A program made the translations under genes and the position numbers. Positions 56,702 to 64,000 of a stretch of 64,000 bases of DNA are shown here, piece after piece; the first letter of the stretch is position 1; each line of letters begins with the position of its first letter. The stretch covers positions 169,159-233,158 of the forward strand of contig JANWUV010000006.1 of NCBI GenBank assembly GCA_025057975.1, given 5' to 3'. The notes beneath the pieces are model-generated. The model saw only the letters and a list, made by a program, of their open reading frames with translations, searched no databases and was not told the DNA's origin. The stretch is from Chloracidobacterium sp. (lineage in GTDB: Bacteria; Acidobacteriota; Blastocatellia; Chloracidobacteriales; Chloracidobacteriaceae).

Positions 56702-58225
56702 ATGGGATTGTTTGATCGCATTCTGAACGCCCGCGCGCAGGTTGCTGGCATGCTCGACAATGCCCGGCTCAACAGCGCTATTGAGCGACACGAACGTGAG
56801 TTGGCGCAGGAGCCGCGCAACTTGGCTGCGTTGCACGAACTGAGCGTACTGTATCAGGAACGCGGCGAGCCACAGAAAGCCTGTGAGGTCATGGTTCGGG
56901 CGGCGGCCATCCACCTTGAGCGTCAGGAGTTCGAGCAGGGCATGCTGTACTACCGCAAGGCGGAACGGCTCGCCTCCGGTGAGATGCGGCTCGACATCTG
57001 GCGCCGATTGTTTGAAACCAACCTGCGGTTGCGGCGGTTTGACGAAGCCTTCGGACGCGCCAAGCAGATTGTCGAGTATTTGATGGAGATCGGCGACCAA
57101 ACGCGCGCGGCCGATTTCGTCAACCTGATGCCCGAACTAGGGCAGAAGGACATCCTCTATCGGCGAGAGTTGAAACTTCTGGCCGGACTAGAAGCCGATA
57201 ATGTGACAACGGTCGGGAGCGTTCAAGGAACATGGCAACGCAAGCAGGTGACGGTGCGTGATCCCGAAGAGTACTTCCCGGAATTGACCGTGCTCATCGT
57301 AGACGATGAGCCGGGGATTCTAAACGTGCTTGAAACCAGTCTGCGGACGCTGGGGACGCCGGTGCTGTCCGCCCCCAACGGCCGCGTAGCCTGCGAATTG
57401 ATCAAAACCCACCAGCCAGCCCTCATTATTAGCGATCTCAACATGCCCGAAATGGACGGCAGCCAGTTGTTTGAATGGCTTCGTTCGCAGCCCGATCAGG
57501 CGCATGTGCCGTTTGTGTGTTTATCCTCGGCGGACAGCGAAGCCGAACGGATGGCCGCCTTTGAAATGGGCGTTGAAGATTACTGGTCAAAACCATTCCG
57601 TCCGATGGAAGTGCGCCACCGCGTCAAGCGCCTGTTGAAGCGGATTCGTCCGCCGGTGGATTTGCAGGGCAAGTTGGCGCAGGTCAGTTTGGCTGAAGTC
57701 GTCCAGATGCTGGAGACTGGTCGGCGGACAGGGCTGCTGCTGCTGATGCAGCAGAGCGAAGAAGCGAAACTGTATTTTCGGGACGGCTGGATTGTGGATG
57801 TGGAGTATGGGGCGGCGCGCGCGGAACGGGCGTTTTTCCGCCTCGTCGGCTGGACGAGCGGAACCTTTACGTTCCGTTCGATTCCTGTGAACCGCGAGGC
57901 GGTCGTCAAGCTCAGCCCGCAGCAGTTGCTCATGGAGGCATTCCGGCGCTTTGATGAAGTCGAACACCTCATCGCCGAACTTCCCAACCGCGACCAAACG
58001 TTCATCTGTGGCGATGGCTTTGAGCGTGCGCCGGAAATTGCCGAACAAATTGCCCAAGAGGGCGAGTTTGTCGCCAACCTTGAGCGTGTCCGCCAACTTT
58101 TTGATGGTACGCGCACACTTGACGAGTGTTGTCAGGAACTGCGCGATGATCTGGAAACGCTGCTGTTAGTGCAGGAGCTCATCGCGCAGAAGCTGCTTGT
58201 GCCGGGTCAGGTCGTTGAACTGTAG
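56702..58225 (+). CDS. TPR-REC-PATAN response regulator, copy 2
   Basis: The 507-residue paralogue is collinear with copy 1 over its whole length. Shared features are TPR helices (AVMVRAAAIHLERQEFEQG-like pattern), REC (VLIVDDEPGILNVLETSLRT, LIISDLNMPEMDG, YWSKPF) and PATAN (LAQVSLAEVVQMLETGRRTG, KLYFRDGWIVDVEYG), with a similar tail (DGTRTLDECCQELRDDLETL). The pair clearly arose by duplication. Both Asp and Lys are kept, so both should be phosphorylatable. No histidine kinase is in the window. Confidence 0.87.
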   Translation: MGLFDRILNARAQVAGMLDNARLNSAIERHERELAQEPRNLAALHELSVLYQERGEPQKACEVMVRAAAIHLERQEFEQGMLYYRKAERLASGEMRLDIWRRLFETNLRLRRFDEAFGRAKQIVEYLMEIGDQTRAADFVNLMPELGQKDILYRRELKLLAGLEADNVTTVGSVQGTWQRKQVTVRDPEEYFPELTVLIVDDEPGILNVLETSLRTLGTPVLSAPNGRVACELIKTHQPALIISDLNMPEMDGSQLFEWLRSQPDQAHVPFVCLSSADSEAERMAAFEMGVEDYWSKPFRPMEVRHRVKRLLKRIRPPVDLQGKLAQVSLAEVVQMLETGRRTGLLLLMQQSEEAKLYFRDGWIVDVEYGAARAERAFFRLVGWTSGTFTFRSIPVNREAVVKLSPQQLLMEAFRRFDEVEHLIAELPNRDQTFICGDGFERAPEIAEQIAQEGEFVANLERVRQLFDGTRTLDECCQELRDDLETLLLVQELIAQKLLVPGQVVEL

Positions 58226-58699
58226 CCTGTGACAGATGCTGACCGACGCGCCTACTTCCCCGCCGCGTCCCAGCGGGTGGGCTAGCGCATGGGCTTAGGC
58301 AGTTTCCGAAAAAGGTCTGACGCCATAACCTAGGCGTAGCAGTTGACAAGTGTTGGCGGCCACCAGCCTTCCAGCATGTATGGACAGCAGGCGATGCGCC
58401 GCCATTCCCACCGGATAGGGCGCATAGAAGCCTGCCTTTCCCACTGCTGCGCGGGCTGCTGTGTTCCGCCGTAAAATGCGAACCGCTCACGCGCACAAGG
58501 TTTTTTGAGCTGCGCGCGGAGCGGCTTGCGGCTAGGGCGGAGCGCCGCCCCGCTCGCTCCTTACGTTTCACAAAGCGCGCCGCTGCCTTGCTTGGAAGGA
58601 ATGTGCGCCGGTTTGCCCTCGCCCGCCACGGGCAAGGAAGGGCTTTGTGTCGGCCGCTCTGCAGGCTTGGGGAGGCGTCGCCGCCGCCTACGAACTGCT
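58226..58699. other. Intergenic region with several small hairpins, no gene recognised
   Basis: About 474 nt follow response-regulator copy 2 and converge on the TatT-like gene end. Small frames in all directions show no family pattern. GC-rich stems include GGGCGG/CCGCCC (loop AGCG) and TTGCCC/GGGCAA, with a T6 run near 58500. I found no signature of RNase P RNA, SRP RNA, tmRNA or tRNA. It may hold an unannotated RNA or only 3' ends. Confidence 0.5.
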
Positions 58700-59383
58700 C
58701 TAGCTGATTTTCTTGAGCAGCGCACGGGCTTCACGCTTGTAGCCTTCGTCTTCCCGTTCGTGGTTCTTTGAAAGCGGCGCGTCTAACACCCACTGGAGAT
58801 GATGCTTTGCCCTTTTCTTATCACCCAGTGACAGGCAGCACTCCGCCATGTAGAGGTGGTTGAGGTAAAACTTCGGACCGAACTCCAGCGCCGCTTCGAA
58901 GCATTCCAATGCCTTGCGCTTGTCGCCAATGGAGACCGGCCAACCGGGCACCTTGTCATAAACACGCCCCAGCACCCGCCACGGGCCGCCATAAAAATAC
59001 GACTCATCAATCTCGATAACGCGCTCGGCGCACCGCTGAATGGGTTTAATGAGCGACAGACTTTTCAAAATGCCCTTTTCGTTGCCATACATCCCGTAGT
59101 TGACCGCCAGCCAGAAGTTGCCTTCGAGGGAGTTTTCATTGATGGCGATAGCGGCTTCGCCGTATTCGACGCCCTGCTCAAACAGCGCCAGCTTGTCTTT
59201 TGGCGCGGCCAGCTCACCCCGCCAGTATTGAATCTCCGCTAGCAACCCGTAGGCCCAATCGCACTGACGATCCTTTTCCAGCAGGGCGGTCAAGGCGTCC
59301 TCCGCCTGGTCCAGATGGTCGTCGGCCAGTTCACGTTCATTGATGAGCTTGCGGACTTTGGCAAAGACGGCTTTGTGCTTCAT
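58700..59383 (-). CDS. TPR protein resembling TRAP transporter T-component (TatT)
   Basis: The 227 residues form helical TPR-like repeats without a signal peptide: AEDALTALLEKDRQCDWAYG, GEAAIAINENSLEGNFWLAV, RCAERVIEIDESYFYGGPWR and ALECFEAALEFGPKFYLNHL. The pattern matches the TatT family known from spirochaete TRAP transporters, though no TRAP genes are adjacent. A lipoprotein Cys, as in Treponema TatT, is absent, so it is probably cytoplasmic. It is divergent from the molybdopterin oxidoreductase gene. Confidence 0.75.
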   Translation of the reverse strand: MKHKAVFAKVRKLINERELADDHLDQAEDALTALLEKDRQCDWAYGLLAEIQYWRGELAAPKDKLALFEQGVEYGEAAIAINENSLEGNFWLAVNYGMYGNEKGILKSLSLIKPIQRCAERVIEIDESYFYGGPWRVLGRVYDKVPGWPVSIGDKRKALECFEAALEFGPKFYLNHLYMAECCLSLGDKKRAKHHLQWVLDAPLSKNHEREDEGYKREARALLKKIS

Positions 59384-59423
59384 GGCGGCTCCGGCGCTGT
59401 ACGAGATGACAGGTTTTCGAGAG

Positions 59424-59438
59424 TATAGTCAAACTATA
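59424..59438. promoter_or_regulatory. Palindrome in the divergent promoter region
   Basis: TATAGT, CAA, ACTATA forms a perfect 6-bp inverted repeat between the TatT-like gene (start at 59383) and the oxidoreductase gene (start at 59509). Each half also resembles a -10 box. It could be an operator or overlapping -10 elements. Pattern match only. Confidence 0.3.
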
Positions 59439-59508
59439 GCAAAAGGCGCGTCATTTTGAGCGTAGGGTTTGTCTTGCAAGTGCGCCGACAACACCGGCTG
59501 AGGTTGTT

Positions 59509-61626
59509 ATGAGGTCTCTGAAGGTGATTCATGCCGCATGTCCCCATGATTGCCCAGATACCTGCGCCATTGCGGTGACGGTTGAGGGCGACGGTCCTGA
59601 CCGTCGTGCCGTCAAGGTCGAAGGCGACGCCGGTCATGCTGACACGGCGGGTTTTTTATGCGCGAAGGTGTCCAAGTATCTTGAGCGAGTGTACGACCCA
59701 CGTCGTGTTCTTCACCCGCTGCGCCGCGCCGGACGCAAGGGCGAAGCGAAGTTCGTACGCATCACGTGGGACGAAGCCATCGCCGAAATCGCCGACCGCT
59801 GGAAATCACTCATTGCCAAGTATGGCCCCCAGTGCATTCTGCCTTACAGCTACGCCGGGACGATGGGGCTGGTACAGGGACAAGGCATGGATCGGCGCTT
59901 TTTCCACCGGATGGGGGCGTCGCTGCTGGCGCGAACCATCTGTGCGACGGCGGGCGCGGCCGGCTACAAGGCGACTATCGGCGCGAGCATCGGCATGGAG
60001 GCCTGTCACTTTGCCGAAGCGAAGTTCATTCTCATCTGGGGCAGCAATCCCGTTACCTCGAATGTGCACCTGTGGCGTTACGTGTTGGAGGCGAAAAAGC
60101 GCGGCGCGCGCGTCGTCACAATTGACCCGTACCGAACCCGTACGGCGGCGGCTTCGGACGAACACCTGGCGGTGCTGCCGGGCACGGACGGGGCGTTGGC
60201 GCTCGCCATGATGCGCGTCATTGTGGACGAAAACCTGTACGACGCTGATTACGTCGCCCGCTACACGGTCGGTTTTGACGCGCTTAGGGAACGACTGCAA
60301 GCCTACGCTCCGGCTGAAGTTGCGCCGATAGTCGGCTTGGAAGCGGAAACCATTATTCGGCTGGCGCGTGAGTACGCCCGGACGCAGCCGGCTGCGATTC
60401 GCATTAACTACGGTCTGCAACGGCACGCCGGCGGTGGCATGGCGGTGCGCACGATTGCCTGTTTGCCTGCTTTGGTGGGGGCTTGGCGGCGCCCGGCAGG
60501 CGGCATTCTGCTTTCGACTTCAGGAACGTTTCCCCTCAACTACGCAGCGCTGGAGCGCCCGGACTGGATTCCGCCCGGTACGCGCGTCATCAACATGACA
60601 CGCCTTGGCGAGGCGCTGACGAATCGAGATGAACAAGGCCGTCCGGCCGGTTTTGATCCGCCGGTGATGGCGCTTTACGTCTATAACTCAAACCCGGCGG
60701 CGATTGCGCCCGACCAGAATCAGGTGCTTGCCGGTTTGCGGCGCGAAGACCTGTTTACGGTCGTTCACGAGCAGTTTTTCACCGACACGACCGATTACGC
60801 CGACATTGTGTTGCCTGCGACGACGCAGCTTGAGCACATGGATGTCGTCAAACCCTACGGCCATCTTTCGCTGATGTTCAACGAGCCGGCGATTGCCCCG
60901 TTGGGCGAAGCGAAATCCAACTCGGATGTGTTTCGCCGGCTGGCGCAAGCGATGGGCTACGATGAGCCGGAACTTCAAGAAAGCGATGAGCAGTTGATTC
61001 GTGCTGTGCTGGATGTGCGCCATCCGTGGATGGAAGGCGTCACCTTTGAGCGCTTGCGCGCGGAAGGCTATGTGCGGCTCAATGTTCCGACGCCATTTGC
61101 GCCCTTCGCTGAAGGCGGTTTTTTCACACCCTCTGGTAAGTGCGAGTTTTATTCGGAGAGCCTAGCGCGGCAGGGGATAGATCCGCTCCCGACCTACATT
61201 CCGCCGCGTGAGAATGCACTAAGTAACCGGGCGTTGGCCGCACGGTATCCGCTAGCGTTGATTTCACCGCCCGCCCACAACTTCCTCAACTCAACATTTG
61301 TCAATCAAGACTCCCTGCGGCGCGTCGAGAAAGAGCCGATTGTGGAGCTGCATCCCTCAGACGCCGCGCCACGCGGGATCGCCGATGGACAAATGGTGCG
61401 GGTATTCAACGACCGCGGGGCATTTTGCGTCCGGGCGCGGGTTTCCAAGCGGATTCGGCCAAGCGTCGCCTACGCGCCCGGTATCTGGTGGGCAAAATTC
61501 AGTCCCGACGGGCGGAACGTCAACGCTGTTACCGGGCAGGCGCTTACCGACCTAGGAGCAGGCGCAACGTTTTACGACGTTCTGGTGGAAGTTGAACCGC
61601 TGGGTTCGTTCGCCACAAAGTCGTAG
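59509..61626 (+). CDS. Molybdopterin-dependent oxidoreductase with 4Fe-4S domain
   Basis: The 705 residues begin with a 4Fe-4S motif, CPHDCPDTC and FLCAK (Cys11, Cys15, Cys19 and one near 50), then the Mo-bisMGD fold: RITWDEAIAEIADRWKSL, RTICATAGAAGYKAT, LIWGSNPVTSNVHLW, TDYADIVLPATTQLEHMD, and a C-terminal dinucleotide-binding domain (PLALISPPAHNFLNSTF, VRVFNDRGAFCVRARV). No Tat signal is present, so it is probably cytoplasmic. Substrate and electron partner are unknown; no accessory ferredoxin or membrane subunit is adjacent. GAGG lies just before ATG 59509. Confidence 0.9.
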   Translation: MRSLKVIHAACPHDCPDTCAIAVTVEGDGPDRRAVKVEGDAGHADTAGFLCAKVSKYLERVYDPRRVLHPLRRAGRKGEAKFVRITWDEAIAEIADRWKSLIAKYGPQCILPYSYAGTMGLVQGQGMDRRFFHRMGASLLARTICATAGAAGYKATIGASIGMEACHFAEAKFILIWGSNPVTSNVHLWRYVLEAKKRGARVVTIDPYRTRTAAASDEHLAVLPGTDGALALAMMRVIVDENLYDADYVARYTVGFDALRERLQAYAPAEVAPIVGLEAETIIRLAREYARTQPAAIRINYGLQRHAGGGMAVRTIACLPALVGAWRRPAGGILLSTSGTFPLNYAALERPDWIPPGTRVINMTRLGEALTNRDEQGRPAGFDPPVMALYVYNSNPAAIAPDQNQVLAGLRREDLFTVVHEQFFTDTTDYADIVLPATTQLEHMDVVKPYGHLSLMFNEPAIAPLGEAKSNSDVFRRLAQAMGYDEPELQESDEQLIRAVLDVRHPWMEGVTFERLRAEGYVRLNVPTPFAPFAEGGFFTPSGKCEFYSESLARQGIDPLPTYIPPRENALSNRALAARYPLALISPPAHNFLNSTFVNQDSLRRVEKEPIVELHPSDAAPRGIADGQMVRVFNDRGAFCVRARVSKRIRPSVAYAPGIWWAKFSPDGRNVNAVTGQALTDLGAGATFYDVLVEVEPLGSFATKS

Positions 61627-61933
61627 CGACACTCTGCCGTATCAGTGCGCTTTCCAAACCAAGCATATCGGCAGCCTGCTCTTCGGCGTTCAGCGTCACC
61701 ACCAGCGTCTCTGGCGGTTGTACTATCCCCTGCTGCGCAGGCTGTGTCTCAGCTTCCCCATTGCTGTCCCCGACGCCCCCGACTGTACAAAACCACAACA
61801 CATCCGTATCTTTTCCGCACCACCACGCGACCCCAACCTAACCCGGCCGGGCGTCCCACACGGCCGGGCGCGCGCCGCCCACTGCCGCGCGCGGCCCCGG
61901 CGCGCCCCGCGCCAAGCTCGGAGGTTCGCCCCA
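61627..61933. other. Intergenic region, C-rich, with a possible coding remnant on the minus strand
   Basis: About 307 nt precede the AAA-like/WD40 gene. A minus-strand frame (61801 to 61544) contains ETLVVTLNAEEQAADMLGL, which looks protein-like, but it overlaps the oxidoreductase gene antisense and has no ribosome site, so I do not call a gene. The last 100 nt are very C-rich with repeated CGGCCGGGCG. GGAGG (61920-61924) is the ribosome site of the next gene. Confidence 0.5.
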
Positions 61934-64000
61934 ATGTCCGTCTCTTTCGCCCCATCCTCCATCCCACCCCACGAGTTCTTCATCTCCGGCGGCACGCTCC
62001 CCGCCGACGCCCCCAGCTACGTCCCCCGCCACGCCGACGACGAGCTTTTCGCCGCCCTCGCCGCCGGCGAGTTTTGCTACGTCCTCACCGCCCGCCAAAT
62101 GGGCAAGTCCTCGCTGATGACGCGCACCGCCGCCCGCCTGCGCGCCGCCGGTCGGCAAGTCGTGACGCTGGATTTGACCAGCATCGGGCAAAACGTCACC
62201 GCCGAACAGTGGTACTTGAACCTGCTGACGCGCTTGGGCGAACGAACCGGGCTTGAAGACGAACTGGACGAGTTCTGGTTCGCCCACAAAGACCTCGGAC
62301 CGTGGGCGAAGTGGGCTGGGGCGCTGCGGGAGGTGGTGCTGGAGCGGGTGCGCGAGCCGCTGGTGGTGCTGGTGGACGAGATCGACGTGGTGCGGAGCTT
62401 GCCGTTTGCGACGGACGAGTTTTTCGCGGGGATACGAGAGTTTTACAACCGGCGGGTGGAGGACAAAGCGTTTGAGCGGTTGAGTTTTGGGTTGTTCGGG
62501 GTGGCGCGGCCGTCGGACTTGATACGGGACGCGCGGCTGACGCCGTTCAACATTGGGCGGCGGATTGAGTTGGGGGATTTTGGGTGGGAGGAGGCGCGGG
62601 TGTTGGCGCGTGGGCTGGGCGGCGGGGGCGCGGCTGGGGAGCGGCTGTTGCGGCGGGTGCTGTACTGGACGGGCGGGCATCCGTATTTGACGCAGCGGTT
62701 GTGTCGGGAGGTGGCGGCGCGCGGTGGTGGGGCGACGGTTGGGGATGTGGACAGGGCGTGTGAGCGGTTGTTTTTGGAGAGTGGGGCGCGGGAGACGGAG
62801 GACAACTTGGTGTTTGTGCGGGATCGGCTGGTGCGGGGTGAGGTTCACGGGCAGGACGTGGTGGAGGTGTTGGGATTGTACCGGCGGGTGTGGGCTGGGA
62901 AGGCGGTGCGGGACGAGGCGGGCGATGCGGTGGTGGAGGCGCTGAAGCTGGCAGGGGTGGTGAAGAGTGTGGGCGGGCGGTTGGTGGTGCGGAATCGGGT
63001 GTACGGGCGGGTGTTTGACGGTGAGTGGGTGGAGCGGAGTTTGCCGGAGTGGGAGGTGAAGCGGCAGCGTGCGGCGGTGGTGAAGGGGCGGTTGCAGGCG
63101 GCAAGCGTAGCCCTGTTGGTGGTGGCGGCACTGGGGGTGTTGGCTGTGGCAGCGGTGGCACAGCGGAATCGGGCGGAAGCGGAGCGAGCGCGAGCGGAAG
63201 CGGCGTTGAAGCAAGTGGCGGCGGAGCGGGATCGGGCAGAGGCGGCATTGAAGCAGGTGCGGGAGGAGAGCGCGCGGGCGGAGCGGGAACGGCAGCGAGC
63301 AGAGGAGCAACAGAAGCTGGCGGAGAGCCGGACCAAGGAGGCGGTGGCGGCGAAGAACGCGGCGGAGTTGGCGCGGGAGGCGGAGCGGGAGCAGACGGAG
63401 GCGGCGCGGCGGAGCGCGCGGGAGGCGGCGGGGTCGCAGGCGCGGCTGCTGTACCAGCGCGGGCTGGAAGACTACCGGGAGCGGAAGTGGGAGCGTGCGG
63501 CGGTGTGGTTGAGTGAGGCGTACCGGCTGCGGGCGGAGAAGGGGTTGGGGGATGACGTTGAGGTGCGGTTTCATCTGGCGCGGGCGGTGGAGTGGGCGCT
63601 GCCGCCGAAGGGACAGCCGCTGCAGGTAATGGCGTTCAAGGAGCAGGCGCTGGAGCATACGGATGGGGTGACCTCGGTGGCGTATGCGCCGGACGGGACG
63701 CGGGTCGTGACGGGGAGTTGGGATGGCACGGCCGTCATCTGGGACGCGGCGAGCGGGCGGGCGCTGGTCAAGCTGGAAGGGCACAAAGATAGAGTGTGGT
63801 CGGTGGCGTTCGCGCCGGACGGGACGCGGGTCGTGACGGGGAGTTTTGACAACACCGCCATTATCTGGGACACAGCGAGCGGGCAGGCGCTTGTCAAGCT
63901 GGAAGGGGAACACAAGTACGCAGTGACCTCAGTGGCGTTCGCGCCGGACGGGACGCGGGTCGTGACGGGGAGCGACGACAAGACCGCCGTCATCTGGGAC
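61934..64000 (+). CDS. AAA-like ATPase with WD40 repeats (C-terminus beyond window)
   Basis: An open frame of 689 codons starts at ATG 61934 (GGAGG 9 nt upstream) and runs off the right edge. Residues about 10-360 form an AAA-like (PF14516-type) ATPase domain with Walker A-like TARQMGKSSL (52-61) and Walker B LVVLVDEID (143-151); sensor-like FGVARPSDLIRD follows. A membrane helix (about 388-409, VALLVVAALGVLAVAAVA) leads to a long charged coiled coil (about 410-500), then a helical segment, and WD40 repeats from about 575. This STAND-like architecture is common in cyanobacteria and Chloracidobacterium. The role is unknown; signalling or defence is possible. Codon use switches from C-ending to G-ending near residue 122. 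Confidence 0.88.
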   Translation, partial: MSVSFAPSSIPPHEFFISGGTLPADAPSYVPRHADDELFAALAAGEFCYVLTARQMGKSSLMTRTAARLRAAGRQVVTLDLTSIGQNVTAEQWYLNLLTRLGERTGLEDELDEFWFAHKDLGPWAKWAGALREVVLERVREPLVVLVDEIDVVRSLPFATDEFFAGIREFYNRRVEDKAFERLSFGLFGVARPSDLIRDARLTPFNIGRRIELGDFGWEEARVLARGLGGGGAAGERLLRRVLYWTGGHPYLTQRLCREVAARGGGATVGDVDRACERLFLESGARETEDNLVFVRDRLVRGEVHGQDVVEVLGLYRRVWAGKAVRDEAGDAVVEALKLAGVVKSVGGRLVVRNRVYGRVFDGEWVERSLPEWEVKRQRAAVVKGRLQAASVALLVVAALGVLAVAAVAQRNRAEAERARAEAALKQVAAERDRAEAALKQVREESARAERERQRAEEQQKLAESRTKEAVAAKNAAELAREAEREQTEAARRSAREAAGSQARLLYQRGLEDYRERKWERAAVWLSEAYRLRAEKGLGDDVEVRFHLARAVEWALPPKGQPLQVMAFKEQALEHTDGVTSVAYAPDGTRVVTGSWDGTAVIWDAASGRALVKLEGHKDRVWSVAFAPDGTRVVTGSFDNTAIIWDTASGQALVKLEGEHKYAVTSVAFAPDGTRVVTGSDDKTAVIWD
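63677..64000 (+). repeat. Tandem, near-identical WD40 repeat units at DNA level
   Basis: Three units begin at 63677, 63803 and 63932 (periods 126 and 129 bp, 42-43 codons). Each carries the same nearly invariant block encoding VAFAPDGTRVVTGS, followed by a variable D-x-T-A-x-IWD. The third is cut by the window edge. Such high DNA identity between units suggests recent expansion or gene conversion. Confidence 0.9.

Noticed and set aside
61544..61801. Minus-strand 85-codon frame with a protein-like stretch
   Set aside because: No ribosome site, overlaps the oxidoreductase gene end antisense, no family match; noted only as a possible remnant.
61838..63913. 691-codon open frame antisense to the AAA-like/WD40 gene
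   Set aside because: Low-complexity Pro/Arg/Leu/His sequence; the sense frame has Walker motifs, coiled coil and WD40 repeats.

Overview
The window is a gene-dense, GC-rich (roughly 60%) bacterial chromosome segment. It has no rRNA, no tRNA, no CRISPR array and no transposase that I could recognise. The gene content fits an aerobic Gram-negative heterotroph with a two-membrane envelope: Lol-type lipoprotein transport, RseP, TonB, a SurA-like isomerase and type IV pilus assembly. Several traits point to Acidobacteriota, and a Chloracidobacterium-like organism is my best guess. These are a putative anti-sigma/TonB protein starting MRNDYLWD, a Ser/Thr kinase with a PEGA domain, AAA-like/WD40 proteins, a split CrtYc/CrtYd lycopene cyclase, and TPR-REC-PATAN regulators. 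The taxonomic call is inference from content, not from a marker gene.

Layout. 1-12.5 kb (minus): a type IV pilus block of pilN, pilO, a TIG-containing pilP and a pseudopilin, then a Ser/Thr kinase, then minor pilins (FimT-like, PilW-like) ending in a giant PilX-like protein that runs off the left edge. 12.7-16.5 kb: a glutaredoxin-like protein, an FHA-GGDEF cyclase, an M16-like protein without its zinc motif, and a glutaminyl-cyclase-like M28 lipoprotein. 16.5-19.4 kb (minus): a large exported protein split by a C8-tract frameshift, its DUF4177-like neighbour, and a 236-bp duplicated piece of the large gene. 19.7-24 kb: a transpeptidase, bS21, and an ECF sigma factor next to a TonB fusion. 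24.4-33.4 kb (minus): a complete beta-oxidation operon (TetR, fadD, fadN-type, small ORF, fadA, exported unknown, fadE) ending in a clear terminator.

33.6-41 kb (minus): a PanE-like reductase translationally coupled to a two-gene lycopene cyclase, a methyltransferase, a DUF255 protein, a UbiB-family kinase and a thioredoxin-fold protein. 41-48.9 kb (plus): rseP, then the conserved rpmH-rnpA-yidD-yidC-khpB block leading into a Lol-like set (lipoprotein, ABC ATPase, small membrane protein, LolA-like). 48.9-53 kb: a DUF58 protein, an O-antigen ligase with an inserted PDZ-like domain, and a SurA-like isomerase. 53.2-58.2 kb (plus): a kinase-like/formylglycine-generating-enzyme-like membrane protein and two tandem TPR-REC-PATAN paralogues. 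58.7-64 kb: a TatT-like protein, a molybdopterin oxidoreductase, and an AAA-like/WD40 protein running off the right edge.

For follow-up, the main candidates are the giant Ca-motif PilX-like protein, the PDZ-containing O-antigen ligase, the kinase-like/FGE plus paired response-regulator module, the sigma/TonB fusion pair, and the C-rich to G-rich codon switch inside two unrelated genes. Intergenic stretches over about 300 bases are listed as separate entries.
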